DNA of 64,000 nt from Podospora bellae-mahoneyi (Eukaryota > Ascomycota > Sordariomycetes > Sordariales > Podosporaceae), in contig NC_085885.1 in the NCBI RefSeq assembly GCF_035222275.1, positions 1,364,001 to 1,428,000 on the forward strand, given 5' to 3'. The first letter of the stretch is position 1. Every line of letters starts with the position of its first letter. The position numbers were made by a program, and so were the translations under genes. This document shows, in pieces, positions 22,590 through 36,311 of the stretch. The notes below the pieces were generated by a model. It was not told the origin of the DNA and did no database searches. It saw only the letters and a program-made list of their open reading frames with translations.

Positions 22590-23892
22590 CTTGATAGCGT
22601 GGTTGTGGTGGTGAGTGTAGATAATGTATCTTGCCTGAAAGATGTTGGTCTTGATGTGTTTGCAAGTAGTGTGTCCCAAGCCGTGGGATATAATGAGCGT
22701 GAATGACAGTAAGTAATAAAACAAAAAACCAACCCCTCCGATAACTGCGCGCCCATCCCATCTTTTTATCTTGCCGGTCGTCCATCCCTAGACTATAACG
22801 CCCATGGCATGGCAACCACCATACATTGTCCCAGCGCCCCGGATCACGCACCTCAAACCCGTGCATCAATTCCATCCACAGCCAATAAACAGTTCCATCC
22901 ACCAAAACAATCCAATAACCAACCCTAACCGGCACGCTGGGAATTCTTCAGTGAAATGCGGGGATACATTCCAACATGAAACGGCATCTTCACGCCTCAC
23001 CAAGCGAGAATTGCATTCCTACCTCCCTACGCCCCCTTTTCACGTCAGGTTTGTTTACTTCCTCTTTTCATGTCACCAAAAAAAAAAAAAAAACAAAAAA
23101 AAACACAGCAGCAAGTTTAATACTTTGTTTTCATTTCTTATCCCCCATTCTCTGAGTATCTTCTTCCTCCCAGTCATGTCCTACACAATGCCTCCATGTT
23201 TCATCCGCATATCCCCCCACGCACCATTTTCAATTTACATTTCCTCCCCTTTACCTCCCCTTAACTTCGCAATGATGAACCCCCGTCTTCGCCACAAAAA
23301 AAAAAAAAAAGTTGTGTACGTGTGTAGTGGTAAGTAAAAGAAAAGGTATAATATGTAAATGCCAATACAACCAGCTTCCTCAACCCCCCTTTCCCTCCCC
23401 AAAATCTATGCTACCAACCTGTCCATCCATCCATCCATCCATCCCCCCCCCCCCTCCCCTCCCAACAAAACAAAAAACGAAAACGCCATGATTTCCCCTT
23501 CCTTCCTTCCCATCATTTCGTGATCAACACATCCCCATAGAGAACCTCCTCAAACAAAGAAGAAAAAGAAGGGAACATCATAACGCGATGACTATATTAG
23601 TGAGACAAACGGACAGGAAAAAGACGAGACAACGCAAAAAAACAAAATATTCTATTCGTCAACACACACAATGAGCTCGGGCAAGTCATGATTGGTGCAC
23701 ACCCCCACCGAAATAGAACTCAACGATAGAATATTTCTTGTAGCGTGTTCGTATTATCTGGCTATACATCAAATGCATACTGCCAGTGAGTTTGTTCTGA
23801 ATTTGCGTGAAGGATACATATCCTGTTCACTGCATATCCTGCCAAAAACGTGGGGGCCGCAAAAGCCTCAACGACAAGAGTCTTTTGGGCTG
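22590..23892. other. Intergenic, 1.3 kb with homopolymers and a CCAT microsatellite
   Basis: No gene is seen. It holds two A-runs (near 23078-23102 and 23296-23310), a (CCAT)n run at about 23421-23444 followed by a C-run, and probably the promoter of the GPI-type gene and the 3' flank of flbA. Confidence 0.5.
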
Positions 23893-26105
23893 TCACTTGC
23901 GATTCGACCTGCTTTGACTCCGTTCTGGTACACGGGGCTGGCCGTGGGTGGCTCCGATCGTGTCAAAGTTGTAGTTCTTCAATGTCTGCTCGTACTTTGG
24001 GCTGCGCAAAAACTTGGGGACGGAATCCTGGAGATTTTGTTAGCAAAGAGTACCATGATGTGCGGGAGAATAAAAACGTACACTAGCCATCAGCTTGAAG
24101 ACGGCGTTTTGAGCATCCTCGAACAGAGCGGTGACCTCGTGGAGCGTATCAATCATGGCAACATCCTGCCCGACTGCCTTGGTCATGCGGGTGGCGAGAT
24201 TGTTACGCAGCTGGTGGTCAATGTTGAGCTCGCAGGGCGAACCGGGAGCCAGGAATGCGTTATAGATGCCATAAGCCTGGGCCATAATCTCCTTGATCCC
24301 GTCCAGAGATGACACATTGGCAGGGGTCCTTTGCACCGACTTGATGGCCGTCCTGCACTGGCGCACAAACTCGTCCACGTCGATATAGAAGGACAGATTC
24401 TCCTCGCAGTGAGTCTCACGGAGGTTCTCGCGGAACAGCAACCGCAGCGCGGGGTCGTTGAGAATCTTGTCCAGACGTTGCGTGTTCGAATCCTTGGCGA
24501 TACCACTTCTAGTGTTATGGCCGTCGCTTTCTGATGGCCGCCCCCTGGCCAGAGCCCCGTTCACGAGATCCCTACCCTTGGCCGTAACCTGATAAATGGC
24601 ATGCTTTGTTGGTTGAAAAAGGTTGTGAGCGGGATACTGGGACATGTGAGAGCGATCTTGCTGGACAGCCTCCATAAGGTCGTATTCCACAAACAGAGAA
24701 GCGATCTCAATAGTTTCCCGGCGGTCGACCGTGGTCGAGCAGTCCATCAACCAATCCGTTGCTGACTTTCCGGTAAAGGTATCCTTGAACGTCTTTCCTC
24801 CGACCTTGCGTTCCGCGGCCATCTTGACCCCAGTAAGGCCATCCTTATAGTCGCTCAACGAGTCCGAGTCGGCGGAGCTGACGCTGCTCTTCACATTGGG
24901 GCCGTTAGCGCCAATGAATCTTCTGAAGATAACCTCGATAGTTCCCCGGTCTGTGAGGAGCTTGTCGGTTTGCCCATCGCGCTCCAGAGATACCAGCTGT
25001 GGGAGCGAGGCACCGACGAGCTCGGCCACCTGCTTTTGCTGAATGCCGTTCCTTGAGCAGAAGCGGTCCAAAATAGAGATGCCCTTGGGCGTGAGCTGCC
25101 ATACCGAGCCCTTCATTGTGTATACTTGCTGATACCTCCCGTCCGCCGACTCGATAAACCGCGCCTCCAGAAACCTCTGGCAAATCGAACGGGCCATGTC
25201 CTTAGCCATGGAGAACGTCGTTGTGGTGGTGGTTGTCACAATCCTGGAGGGGTCCTTGGGATCAGGCATGCGGTTGGATTGGGAGAATTTGAGCGATCCG
25301 AGATTGTTGATGGCATCTTCAGACAAAAAGGTGTGCTCAATCTTGGTCAGTCGTACGCGATGGGCCGACAGTGGCAGAAGGCTGACAATTAGTGTCGCAA
25401 ACAAATCCTTGAAGTCCTACACTTGCTAGTTAGGACCGAGCTCACCTCTGCACAATGCGATTGCAAACAAGAAAGACTGACTTTAGTAAACGGCCTATCA
25501 TCATCCGTCATGCGGAGTAACCTCGACGATGTTTGGTGCATTTTGTTGTCCAATCGACCGACAAGAGTCGGTTCGGGTCTGCTTGGGTCGGTTTCGCTGT
25601 AAGGCTGAGAGGGGGGGTTCCTGGTCGACTGCGACGCCGATCGGATGCTGCGAGGAGGTCTCTCGGGGCTCGACTGGCCAGACTGGATGCCACTGACGGC
25701 AGCAAGAGTGGCGAGAGCCTCGGGGCCAGTCGAAAGACGGCTGAGCGATTGGCGCGAACGGACTCTGGGCTCGGATTTGCCCGAGAGCGTTCTGTCAAAG
25801 AAGCCCAGAAAACCAGCCGCGCGCAACGAGATGGTGGAGGGGCTGCTGGAGTGGTGTGGGCGGTGGGCGATTGTGGACGATGGCGACGGTGATGGCGCGG
25901 AGGTGAAGGCGGAGGTGGAGGTGGTGGTAGTGGTGGGAGTGTAAGCGGGAGTGGAGGTGGACACGGCGGCTTGTGGTGCTGGAACTTGGGTAGCCAACAG
26001 ACCGGGACCGACAGGCGAGGGTTTGTCGCTCGGGAGGGTGGGCGATTGAAGATTAGTATCCGTGGGCGATGTGGTCGATGTTTTATTGTTGGACGTCGCG
26101 GCCAT
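23893..26105 (-). CDS. flbA: FlbA-like regulator of G-protein signalling (DEP-RGS)
   Basis: The exons 25482-26105, 24082-25416 and 23893-24027 give 697 residues, close to Aspergillus FlbA (about 720). FlbA and yeast Sst2 speed GTP hydrolysis on a Galpha subunit, damping growth signalling and allowing sporulation. The N-terminal 200 residues are Ser/Thr/Pro-rich. Two DEP regions follow, at about 210-320 (DLFATLIVSLL, KIEHTFLSEDAINNLGSL) and 415-495 (GKSATDWLMDC). The RGS domain runs from about 522 to 665 (RLDKILNDPALRLLFRENL, HCEENLSFYIDVDEF, MIDTLHEVTALFEDAQNAVF, VPKFLRSPKY across the last intron). The first donor is GTCAGT, weaker than usual, but the frame TK to DFKDLFATL requires it. Upstream lie about 7 kb without another gene. 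Confidence 0.93.
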
Positions 26106-29100
26106 CTACTAGCAGCAGCTACGTACACATTGCAAGCAATCGGTGGAATATTCTATGGGAAGGGTGTGCGTGCCGCGGCGGGACTGGCTGGTTCAAATAA
26201 AAAGAGGGCTCGAGGGGGTCAAGACAAAATAGCGTGGGTGCATGGGGTGGGCTATGGACTCTTGGCCCATGGCCAGGTGGGTGCAGTGCGGAATACCTCT
26301 CGCCAAGTCATGTACAGGTACCCAAGAGCCAAGCCAAGCGACTGGCCAAGGTACCCTCACCTCACCTTCTCCTTCTTCTCCCTCTCTCTTCCTGCCCGCC
26401 TCTGCCGCTTGCCGTTTAGCGAAACTTGGGCTGTCCTTTCTTTGTTTGTTTTCCGGACGCCGGACGCCGGACGCCGTGAACACGGTGCCCCTTTCACTTG
26501 GTGCTTGCTTGCCAGGTAAAAGTGGCTGATATTACAGCTCAAATCCCAGCGCATGGCCGTGTTTCAGCATCTCACCAGCCCCGGACGTAGCGCTGGGTTA
26601 GGTCGGAAACTGCCATCAACCAACCAACTGCAATATAAAGATATAAAACTTGGACGTAGCCCTCCCCTCCCCCAGGTCAGACACCGCAGCCCTTCTTACC
26701 GCTTTGTGGAGGAGGCCCAGGAATATCATCAACGGCGTTGCAGCATGAAGGTGTACCCGCTCCTCCCCCCAAGCGAGCTGCAGTCGCGTGGAACTCGGCC
26801 CTTCCAATCGCTCCCATTCTTTTTTTTCTCGTTGAATGACGACCGCCACTTGCAGTGCTACCGCCGACCTTCATGTGGCGGTTTCCCTTCTGGTTTCCCC
26901 CCCCCCTTCCCTCGCAAGGCGGTGGCTTGAAAAAAACTGGGGGCGGTGACCGCGGTGACGGAGCGCCGAGGGGGAGCAGCGAGTGAACGGGCAGGGTGCG
27001 GGAAGCACAGGAGCCATGTGGTGGAGCGAATGCTATGCCGAACAAGGCACATGGCTTACAGGGTTCCTCTTTTGCAGGGGTATCAGACACAGCCTAGCCC
27101 GTTTGGAACAAGAAGCACCCCTCACTGAGTGGAACCAGACAGTGGGAGAAGGGCCCCATCCGATTGAGGGTCACAATCTTCAGCAGACACCAGCGAGAGC
27201 GCAACAATTGGCAGATGGACAAACCTTCTCGTAATCCACCCACCGCCTCCTCTTTTAGGCCACCACCAGCCAGCCACCCCACTACCTACCGCCAGCTTTC
27301 ATCCCAACAATGGGAAAACCCATCTGAACACCATTGACTCTCCGTGAGGTGCTTCGTTGCACGTCGTCGCCCGTTTCTCTGCTGACCGTGTGTTTCTTCA
27401 TTCTCCCACCATTGTGCAACGCCAGAATATGATCGCCAGTTTTGGAAACAGCTATTATTGGAAGACAGGAAAGCCATGACTGATCTGCGGGCTGGTTCCA
27501 AACCCCACGCCTCTACGCTTCCTTACTGTTGTTCTCACTGCGTATATCACATTTTTTTTTTATGAGCAGTCGTATCTCTCGTAAGGTTTTTGCAACGCAT
27601 GAATGTGGGCTTCTAGGGGCTCTGTTCCAAAAGCTTCGCTCCGCCGTGGCAGGTTTCAAAAACATTGACGAAGCTCTCCCGCGATGATGCAGCACACGTG
27701 GGCTCCGTGTAGTTTCGGCGATTACTCGTCTTTTCCGGCATAACTTGCGAGAGAAACGGCCAGGCTCGCTGGTAGGGCTTATTCCTTTAGGTCCTTAGTG
27801 GACGATGGAAAAGTGAACGGCGACTGTGTTTCGCATGTCCAACTCTTGTGACCCACTCTGGGGTCGTATCCTCGCTAAGACGGTACCTTAAGGTATATAT
27901 ATATCTATCTAGGACGCTGAGAGAATGCCGACGCAATAAGCCGCATAATTATGACATTTTGTGTGAAAGAAGAAGTCTAGGGTTAATGGTGAAGCTTTCT
28001 GTTTCTTTGTTCACAGATACAACAGCCAAGCCGAACGACTGTTTCGCAGCCTCAATTCAGGTCCCCACTGTCAAACTCTCCGAACCTCGACCTGTCAACA
28101 GCGATAAGCAGTTGAGGAGACGTAATAGTCAGTTTCGAATTTGAGAGAGTGGAATAACTGGCAAAAGAGGAAATTTCGGACGCTCCGAGATAGTGAAGGG
28201 AGAGGGGAGCTTCAACGGCAGGGCCATCGCTGCAATCGCTCATGATCTGATACAGCCCTCAGTGGAGGCTCTCGGTTGATCGGTTGCTCAACCTCCACTC
28301 CGAACCACCACGTGAGGGGAAATGTTATCAGCAACTCCGTGGGGTGTCTTTGTTGGCCCCATCGCTCCATGGTCCATCATCTCGGTACAAGTTGTTGGGT
28401 TGTCGATAGACGGTGGCGTTCGCTGCTGGCACAATCACATCGTGCACCCAGCCATCGGATCTCCGTTTTCTAAAAAGAAACGAGAAAAATTCCACGTTTT
28501 TTTTTTTGCCCTCCTTGGAGCTCCTTGCAGGTTGCCATGTTGTATGTACGTCAGATTGTGCGGGGAATATCGGCCAGGGGTCACGGCATCCTGCTGATCG
28601 TATTTGGACAGTCGTCAAATTCCAACGAAAGGTCGACGAGAAAAAACTGACAGAATCTGAGAATTCACAGTAAAAAACTGCAGAATCGGGGTGACTGCGA
28701 GAACGACTGCCTTTTGAATGGTTATGATACCCTTGCTCTCACAATTCATACCGCCATTTTCAAGACTCCGATTTCGAAGCTTGCGATGCAGCCATCAGGT
28801 CCACGTGCGAAACCGCTAGGCAACTGACGATCTTTACCCAAGCCAGCAGGAGCTCGCCAAAACCCTCTCTTCAGGGACTGATGCACAGCTTCATGATTCA
28901 TCAACCAGCTCTGGGCTGATGCTGCAGGTTCATGCTTCCCTCACCGTCCCCATTCCGGGATGCGGTTCCCGACCACTTTACCGCTGTCGCGTCTTCAATT
29001 GGAGCGGCTACGGACTTTCAACGGCAATAGCAGTGATGCGACTCTACCGTAGTGAAGGTGAGCACCAACACCGCATCCATCTAGTCAATTAATCTACTGG

Positions 29101-32100
29101 CGGCAACAGCACCACTTGGCAGATCGTCACCCCCATGGGAAAAGAAGCCTTTTCTTCTCGAAATCGAAATGATGCGATGCAACAAGCGATCTCTTTGCTT
29201 TTGAATTACACCATTTTGGGCCTAGGTGTCGATGACGGCGAGAAATGCTCCCCCATGCCCGGTGGAAACACAACCTGGAAGGCCGGGGAGACGGGGTTGT
29301 CTTCACACGCACGAAGAGGGGTTTATTTTTTTCTTCAGAAGGCGTTCGCTCCCTGTAATCTTGGACGAGAACAGCGGGCACAGCGGTGCAATGTACCGGT
29401 ACTTTGTGCGGGACCACGCCACGTGGTTTTTGTGCTCACCCTCCCAGCTTGGCCGTCTGAGTGGAGCCACTCAACCAACCTGAGGAGAGGAGGAAGAGAC
29501 GACGGCGGCAGAAAACAGATAACTTTCACGCGCGACAACCCCCCGCAGCCGCACCTGGATGCCACGTGCAGGCCAGGGGGGGTCCGCAACAATTGACAAC
29601 GACGAGGCTACACTGCCATCAACATTGACCTTGCGGTAACATGGCTTGGAGACTCCCGCCCAACTTCACGTTGTTGACAAATCGAGAACCACACAGTATT
29701 TGCTCACATCAGGAACTCTTCTCATTCTCCTCCCATCGTCCTCCAGCAAAAGCAGCGGTAAAGCGGCATCGCAACTGTGCCCCTTTCCCAGCCCTTTTCC
29801 TTTCTGGCCGGCTCTCCCTCATCAACCACATGGCAGACAGCCGGGAAGATTCCCTGCCAAGTGGCGCGTGGCCAGCCATGAGGTTCCAATCGCATGGCCC
29901 GATCGCCCAACCGACCAGTCAAGATACAGCATTCTCCTGTGTCTGTCTTGTTGGTAACAACATCACACTCGCGAGCGGCGACAAAATCTGTTCCAGGCTG
30001 GTGGAACCATCGGCATTGACATATCGTTCAATATAAACAAGAAGAGAGGACACACAGCATATGCGCAAACAATTGGTCCGTTCCATTATACCCAGCCGCC
30101 TCGTCCGATTATGCGGGCTTCGCTGCTTTGAGAAGACCTGCATCAGACCTACATACTGCGTACAACCCGTTCATGAATATATCTCGTAGACAACAAGGTT
30201 CAAAGAGTCCAGAACAACCGAGACAGTCAGAATCCGTCTCTATCCCTCATCAGACCATACTGACCAACAAACCCCATCCACCAACCAGCGTAACCAGTTT
30301 ATCCCCGCCAAGCTTATCACACACGTTGTGTTTTTTCTTTTCCTACTAAATGGATGACCCCAGATCAGATCATGAGTTTCGTCTCCCCAAGGCTGAAAAA
30401 GAAAAGAACAAAAGGACGGGAACCTCCGTACCCCACCATCTCGGCCAATTCACCCGGAAAGTGTTATGGGACGAGCTGAGACTTTGACAACTCTAACCGA
30501 ACTCCATTCTCAACGACCAAGGACCCAGACTTTTCTGGAAAACTTCTCCTGGTCAGCCGCACACGCATTGATGCTGGCTTAACTCCTTTCACAACCGAGC
30601 TTTGCGCCGTACGTACTCCACCAGGGAGGCAAATTTGAGGCTGAAAAAAAAATGACGAGCTTGCAAGCTTGTGAGGGGCTAGGGGAGTCCCGAGATGTTG
30701 TCCCGACAGTGAGGTAAAGGGGGGGGGGCGGTTCCTCGGCCGGATATACCGGTCATGGTTGAGTGGGCGAGGGAAAAAGAAAGCATGACAGGAATCCGCA
30801 CCGAGAGAGATGGTTCGAGTGGTGGATGGGATCATGGGTTATACCTCAACGGGAAGCCCCTTTCTGAGTCTGAAGTTGAACAAAAGGTCTGGCCAGACTT
30901 CACAACAGCCAGATCTGGTGCAGTGGCACGCCAGCACACACACACACACACACAACGTACACAATCTAGGGTGTGATAGTATTACCACCTCTGTGTTGTC
31001 TTTGATCTCTCGGACGAAGATGCAGCAGGTCTACATCATATCCCCCACGGACAGATACGGTGTAAGCCTTTTGTCCCACAACATCTCGAGTGAGGCACAG
31101 CAAAGCCGGGGTCGACAAAGATAGCCAGACCTCGCGGCGCAGTCTTCAACAAATAGCAACGTGGTCTTGCAACTGCCGGGCTCCCCCCTTCACTGGGTAG
31201 GGTAGGGGTCCCCAAAGGCTCAAAAAAAGGACATGCAGAGTTATGGCTCATGAGTGTGTGCCCCCCTCCCCCCCCGGTTGTGTTTGATGCAGCAGGTAGC
31301 CGATACGCGGCGTTGCGGGTGCCGGAAGGCGGTGGTTTTTTTTTTTGTTTTTTTTTTTTTTTGGTGTGACCGGATTCAACTGGATCTCCTTACTACAGCA
31401 TTTGGGGATGTGTGTGTCTTGTATGCAGTTGTTGTCTCGAGATCTACCACGTGCCCTGTCGGTGTGAGTTTGACCGGACAGGTTAGGTAGGTTCGGTTAT
31501 CTACATGTCTTCCCTCCTGGATATCGTAGGCATATCTGTGCGAGACATATCCCACCGCATGAGGGATAGATCTGATCTCACTGGCTCGGAAAGACAAAGC
31601 TCAACTCAGAAGCTCATGCCGTGAGAGCTCACACAAAAAATGTCACCCTAGGCACCTGGCAATGTCTCTGTCTCATCGCGATATTTTTCGTCTTGCGATC
31701 GCGCAGATGGTGGGGTTACCTGAACCCAACCAACCCCACGGCGAGAGAGAGGGTGGGGGGGCTGGGCGGGGGAAAAGTCAGGTCGCGATCATGTTGGATG
31801 ACATGATAATATCAACCTTGTGATACTCTACAGTATTGTTCACCACACACATCATCACCAATCCACCACATGGCATGTACCATTCGGGGAGGGGGCGGGA
31901 GGGACGGAGTTGGGATGGGAATGGAGGGGTAGGCACACCTTAGGTACTAGATAGTTAATGGTCTGGAGCCAAGACACGACGATGCCAAAGTCCAAAAGTG
32001 GCCGATACAAAGCAAGGTAGAATAAAAATGAAAGATGAACCTAATGCTCCGCTTTGACACCGCCTTTTTTTTTTTTTTTTTTTTTCCATTGGTTTTGGTG

Positions 32101-33290
32101 AGAAAGTAGAGAGAGAATTGGTTGATTTTTGGGCGGTTTGGGCGATTGTACACACAGCAACGCAAACCCACTCCGGAGGGCAGCATGGCGGTCGGGCGGG
32201 GCGGGCGGACAGCAGCAGCATTGAGAGATGCGGTGAGGGCCCGAAAACCGGGACCTTGTTCTTGTGATACCATCTGCCCCGCTTCTTTTGTTCAGATTGA
32301 GGCCCGTTACCCGCTGAGATAGCCAGGGTTTGGCCAACATTGTGGTGGTGGTGGCGGTGGTGTTGATGATCCATGTGAGCCGCTTGGCCTCCCACCACCC
32401 CTGGAAGACCGGTGCTGATTTCCCTAACGATGATCGTCTCAACTGCCGGAGGACGTTGACGACCCCCAACCCAGCAGGGGTTCAGATACGTCTTCATTCT
32501 TTTTTCAACGTACAGGCGTACGCACTCCCCCCCGCCCGCATTCCCGTTGTTGTTATCCGGGGTGTTGTCTTTTCCCTAGCGATCGCTCTCCGACTTTTGA
32601 ACTGGAGGAGGTGAGGGTTGTTCGCATGGCGGCCTCGCGAGGCAGTCAGGCAACAAAGTGTCATTCTCGTCTGAGATGGTGGGCGGTGAAAGAGACGGTG
32701 GCTGCCTGCCTTGTCTTCTGCCAAGTATGTTGAGACCTATGGTGAATGGCTGCTTGCTGCACAGTAACTGAGCCGCATCGCCCGAGGAAAGAGGGCGGCG
32801 TGCAGCCATTGATTGCGCGACGAGGCTCTGGGCCTCCCGCTCATCGCAAAGTGTTGGTTTCACCTTCTTGGCTGTGACAGACAAGCCAGTCAGCCAGGAA
32901 AGTCGGAGGTGAGTAACACGGTAAATGAGAAAAGGGTGGGCTTGCGCAGTTGTGCACTTTATCAATTGCAGAATTGAGGTTCTAAGGCTCTCTCATCTGC
33001 CTGCTTGAAATACCACCTATTTGAACTTGGTGCTCAATCACTCGACCTCGGTGAGTTTGAGTGGCGATCTTCAGATTTACCAACCAACCAGCCAACCAGT
33101 CACAGTCAACGGTTGGCATAGCCATATACATTTGTCAGTTGCGAATCCTTACGCGTTTCCAAAACTTGTGATCCTTCCTTTTTCACAACTCCAAAAATAC
33201 ATCTCGTCTCATAAAACCATCCAACATTTACCCAGAATCAGTTCTTCTTGTGAGACCGTCATCACTTTACAACACAAATCGACCAGAAGG
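26106..33290. other. Gene-poor stretch of about 7 kb
   Basis: I found no gene in either strand. Open frames reach only about 180 codons, are full of low-complexity residues, and none shows a known motif or a convincing spliced extension. Visible features are GGACGCC repeats at 26455-26476, a CA repeat at 30937-30953, long T-runs near 31336-31362 and 32067-32086, and pyrimidine-rich tracts. It may hold the long promoter of flbA (minus) and that of the small gene at 33291 (plus), or untranslated or noncoding transcripts. Confidence 0.5.
30937..30953. repeat. CA microsatellite
   Basis: A short perfect run of alternating C and A, about eight units. Confidence 0.7.
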
Positions 33291-33863
33291 ATGCCTGGAT
33301 CAACCTACTCAGACTCTTCCTCCTCCCGACCACGGCGGCGATATGACCGCGAGCGGGAGCGGGAACGGGATTATGCTCGCGATTATGATCGCGATTATCG
33401 CGACCATCATCCCCGGCGATCATCACACAGACGCCGTGACCGCCCTCGCCGGCGCTCACCCTCCCCTTCTGTATCATCATGCTCCACCTGCCCTTCCACC
33501 TGCTGCTGTTCGGATGCCACCCCTCCTCCCACCTACGATGAGAGCCAGGCTGTTGTCCTCCGGAGGTCATTGCCATGTGATAATCACCCCCGCCACCATC
33601 AACACACCATGGTTACAAGGGCACGGAATTACTATGATGATGACGGTGATGTGGAGAGTGTAGAGGAGTACACGGTTCATCATCCTCATGAAAAGTCTTA
33701 TCCCAGGGGGGGCTATGGGGGAAGGTCAGAGTATGAAGCTAGGAGGAGGTGGGAAGAGGAACGGGAGGAGGATGAGAGGAGGCGGAAGAAGAAGGAAAAG
33801 CATCAGAATGTGTTTTTGGCGCTGGGTGCCTTGGTGGCGGCGGTGGTTCTGTGCTCTAATTAG
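33291..33863 (+). CDS. Unnamed Arg-rich protein with C-terminal membrane tail
   Basis: A single exon of 190 codons. The N-terminal part is strongly charged, with alternating Arg, Glu and Asp (RRRYDRERERERDYARDYDR). A short Cys-rich patch follows (SSCSTCPSTCCCSD, about residues 58-71), then PPPTYDES, a PPxY-type motif of the kind bound by WW domains. A second charged helix with many Glu and Arg (about 145-172) leads to a hydrophobic C-terminus (FLALGALVAAVVLC). This looks like a tail-anchored membrane protein facing the cytosol. I know no named family. The start at 33291 is the ATG after which the charged region begins; the frame is open further upstream (to 33021), but that stretch reads like a leader. 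Confidence 0.62.
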   Translation: MPGSTYSDSSSSRPRRRYDRERERERDYARDYDRDYRDHHPRRSSHRRRDRPRRRSPSPSVSSCSTCPSTCCCSDATPPPTYDESQAVVLRRSLPCDNHPRHHQHTMVTRARNYYDDDGDVESVEEYTVHHPHEKSYPRGGYGGRSEYEARRRWEEEREEDERRRKKKEKHQNVFLALGALVAAVVLCSN

Positions 33864-35469
33864 ATGTTGATGGAGTAAGGGGGATTTGAAGAAAAAGTCA
33901 TCTGCCCAGTTGGGTGCTTGGTTGGATAAGCCCAAGTGACGGATGAGATGATTTCATGGGACTCCAAGGATGTAACAGTACCTACTGCTTTAATGTGCGG
34001 ATTATCAGGCATGGAGTTGGATAGGAAATGGTTTGGGTGTATTACCAGTACTTTTTCTTGATTGATAACAGTCCATTCAAAGCAAGCGTGACTTCAAGTG
34101 TTCCCCAACTTGAACATCCTAATTCTGTGCCCCTTCGGTGTGTATTCTGGACGAGGTTGTGCCCTGCTCCAAAGCCCCTGTCAAGCCAAGCGACAATAAG
34201 CCGTCCTTCCAAGACCTAGAGCACGCTCAAGCTCGTAGGTGTCGATAAGTGCTGTTCAACACCGATAGGAGTCACCACTACATAGCTAGCAATTTCTGAC
34301 AGGCATCTACCAGGGCAATGTACATCTCCAAATCGCACGGATTTTCAGCTGGGAAGGAAATAGCTATTGTCCCGTCCTCATCTTCCTTCACGCCAGTAGG
34401 ATGGAAGGTGGCCCGAGCGCACCTTATTCATTCGCTGACAGTTACATAGGAAAGAGCAATCTTGGCACAGTTCATTCACTCTTTCTTGAACAGTAAAGGA
34501 AGGTGGTGTGTTATTTCTCCTTTGGAAGAAGGGGCGTAAGGCAAGCTTCGTCAGACATGTGACAGCCTTCCAGCAAGATTGACGAGCAGAACAACGGAGG
34601 GGCATGAATCACCAGTGGCTAATATCTTCTAAGATACTTGCACACATTTGAACTTAATACTTTTCTTCAGTACGCACATTTTATGAAGAATACGGCATGG
34701 CCAAGTGCGCTGATGTAGGCCGGCGGCGTGCTAACATTATTCCTCAGATCGATGCTGAGAAGATTTCAAGACCACTACACCACATACCATGTCAGCAGCT
34801 ACAAGGAACGAGCGTGCAGATGATTTACAGATGTATAAATCAAGATCTAGACCTTCAAATATCTTCCCATTTGGCCATTTTGGCGTTGTGATACTGCTTC
34901 AAGGGGTTCATGCATCCAGATTCCTGATCAGCGACCATGGATGCCTCAATTTGAAGTCATTAGCTCTTCAAACCACATGTCAGAATGGTAAATATTTATA
35001 ATTTGCTCTCACACAACATACATGAGGGAACAGGAGCCATACCTGGTATTCATTGGTTGTCAGGCAAAGAGAGATGTGTCCACCCTAACCCTTGCATTCC
35101 CCCTGGATTCTAGCTGACCCCTAACCCCTATTCTTCACAACATGATGCCACGAAGTGATGCAACGGGTTTCCTTTTCTTTTCAATATGGTCAACACAGAA
35201 GAGCCAATTGAATCACTTGGGAGCTGATCACCGACTCTCATGACTGGGGTGGTGCACGGCTTTGACAATCGTGATGTCACTGAGTAAAGGGGCACCTCTC
35301 GGCAAGTCATATGTGACATCATCAACTGCCACACATATAAACAATGACCGAACATCTACTTCACCACTTGACCACCACGCATTCGAACAGCTCTGCTACC
35401 AAACAACAACCCATTCCCAAGCCCACATCACCGTCAACCAGATACCTACCTTAAGCAAACAAACCCATC
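33864..35469. other. Intergenic, 1.6 kb, nothing recognised
   Basis: No gene is found. A TATA-like ACATATAAAC at about 35331-35340 lies some 130 bp before the next start codon. Confidence 0.5.
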
Positions 35470-35838
35470 ATGCCGTCTGACCCTCATCCCCAGGGAGGTA
35501 ACCTCTCCGATATGGCCGCCACTGGCACAAAGGGTTTGTTAACCACCCTCTCTTTCGTGTTTCAAACCAATGACTATTAACATGGAAACTCTCCAGTCCC
35601 AAAGGACGCCGCAAAGCCCAACGTTGTCCCATCCAACGCTGGAGAGAACAAGCCTGACAGTCTTGGTTCGGGGATCTCGGATAACGCTCTGGGTAGCACA
35701 TATCTTGGGGAGGTTACCAGTGCTGGGGGCGGTCAGCTGCCGGAGGATATTGGACAGAAGTACAGCCGGAGTGGTGGGAAGGATCGGGAGCCCCATCATA
35801 GCGCGCCGCACGGCGGTAGGAACCTGCCTTCTCACTAG
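35470..35838 (+). CDS. Small unnamed hydrophilic protein
   Basis: The two exons 35470-35533 and 35597-35838 give 101 residues. The protein is soluble, rich in Gly, Ser, Pro and Asn, with no signal peptide or membrane segment. It starts MPSDPHPQGGNLSDMAATG and later has NVVPSNAGENKPDSLGSG, DNALGSTYLGEVTS and a C-terminal KYSRSGGKDREPHHSAPHGG. This composition suggests a disordered, possibly stress- or conidiation-related protein, which is only an inference. The splice site is fixed by frame, joining GTK to VPKDAAKP. A TATA-like element lies about 130 bp upstream. Confidence 0.66.
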
Positions 35839-36311
35839 GAGAGGTGTCATTTATCGAAGAATAATGTCTTGAATAATGCTTTTTGGTTTGATGTTGATAG
35901 GACATGAGGTGCTGGGAGTGTTCTCAAATCAGGATGTGAGTGGAGGTTGAAGGCTGACGTACGTTTGCTTTAGCTCTCTGTGAGAGCTGAGAAACTGGAG
36001 GGATTTGTTCCCAGCTTTGATGTGTTCTAAGCAGGTCTACAAATGCATTCAACCAGCAGATACAAGCTCAATATGTTTAAGTAACATAGACTTGACATCT
36101 ACGAGCCTCCTGATGCACATTCCTTTCGGATCAAGTCTCAGTCCCTCCCACATCCAGTCCAGCTAAATCACCTTCCTAGACCAATTTCAGGCAAAAAATA
36201 ACTATCTGACCACCAACCAAAACGTAGCAGTCATCTGGATTGGCTGAGGCTTGGGGGTTTATGCCACGACTCAGTGATGGAGTCAAGTGGAGTCCAAAAA
36301 AATAGGCAAAA
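35839..36311. other. Intergenic before the second 5S gene
   Basis: Nothing is recognised apart from the 5S 3' flank at about 36273-36311, which is shared with the other 5S gene. Confidence 0.5.

Noticed and set aside
29135-30036. Plus-strand frames of 131-153 codons in the gene-poor stretch
   Set aside because: Overlapping frames on both strands have similar length and no family traits, as expected by chance.
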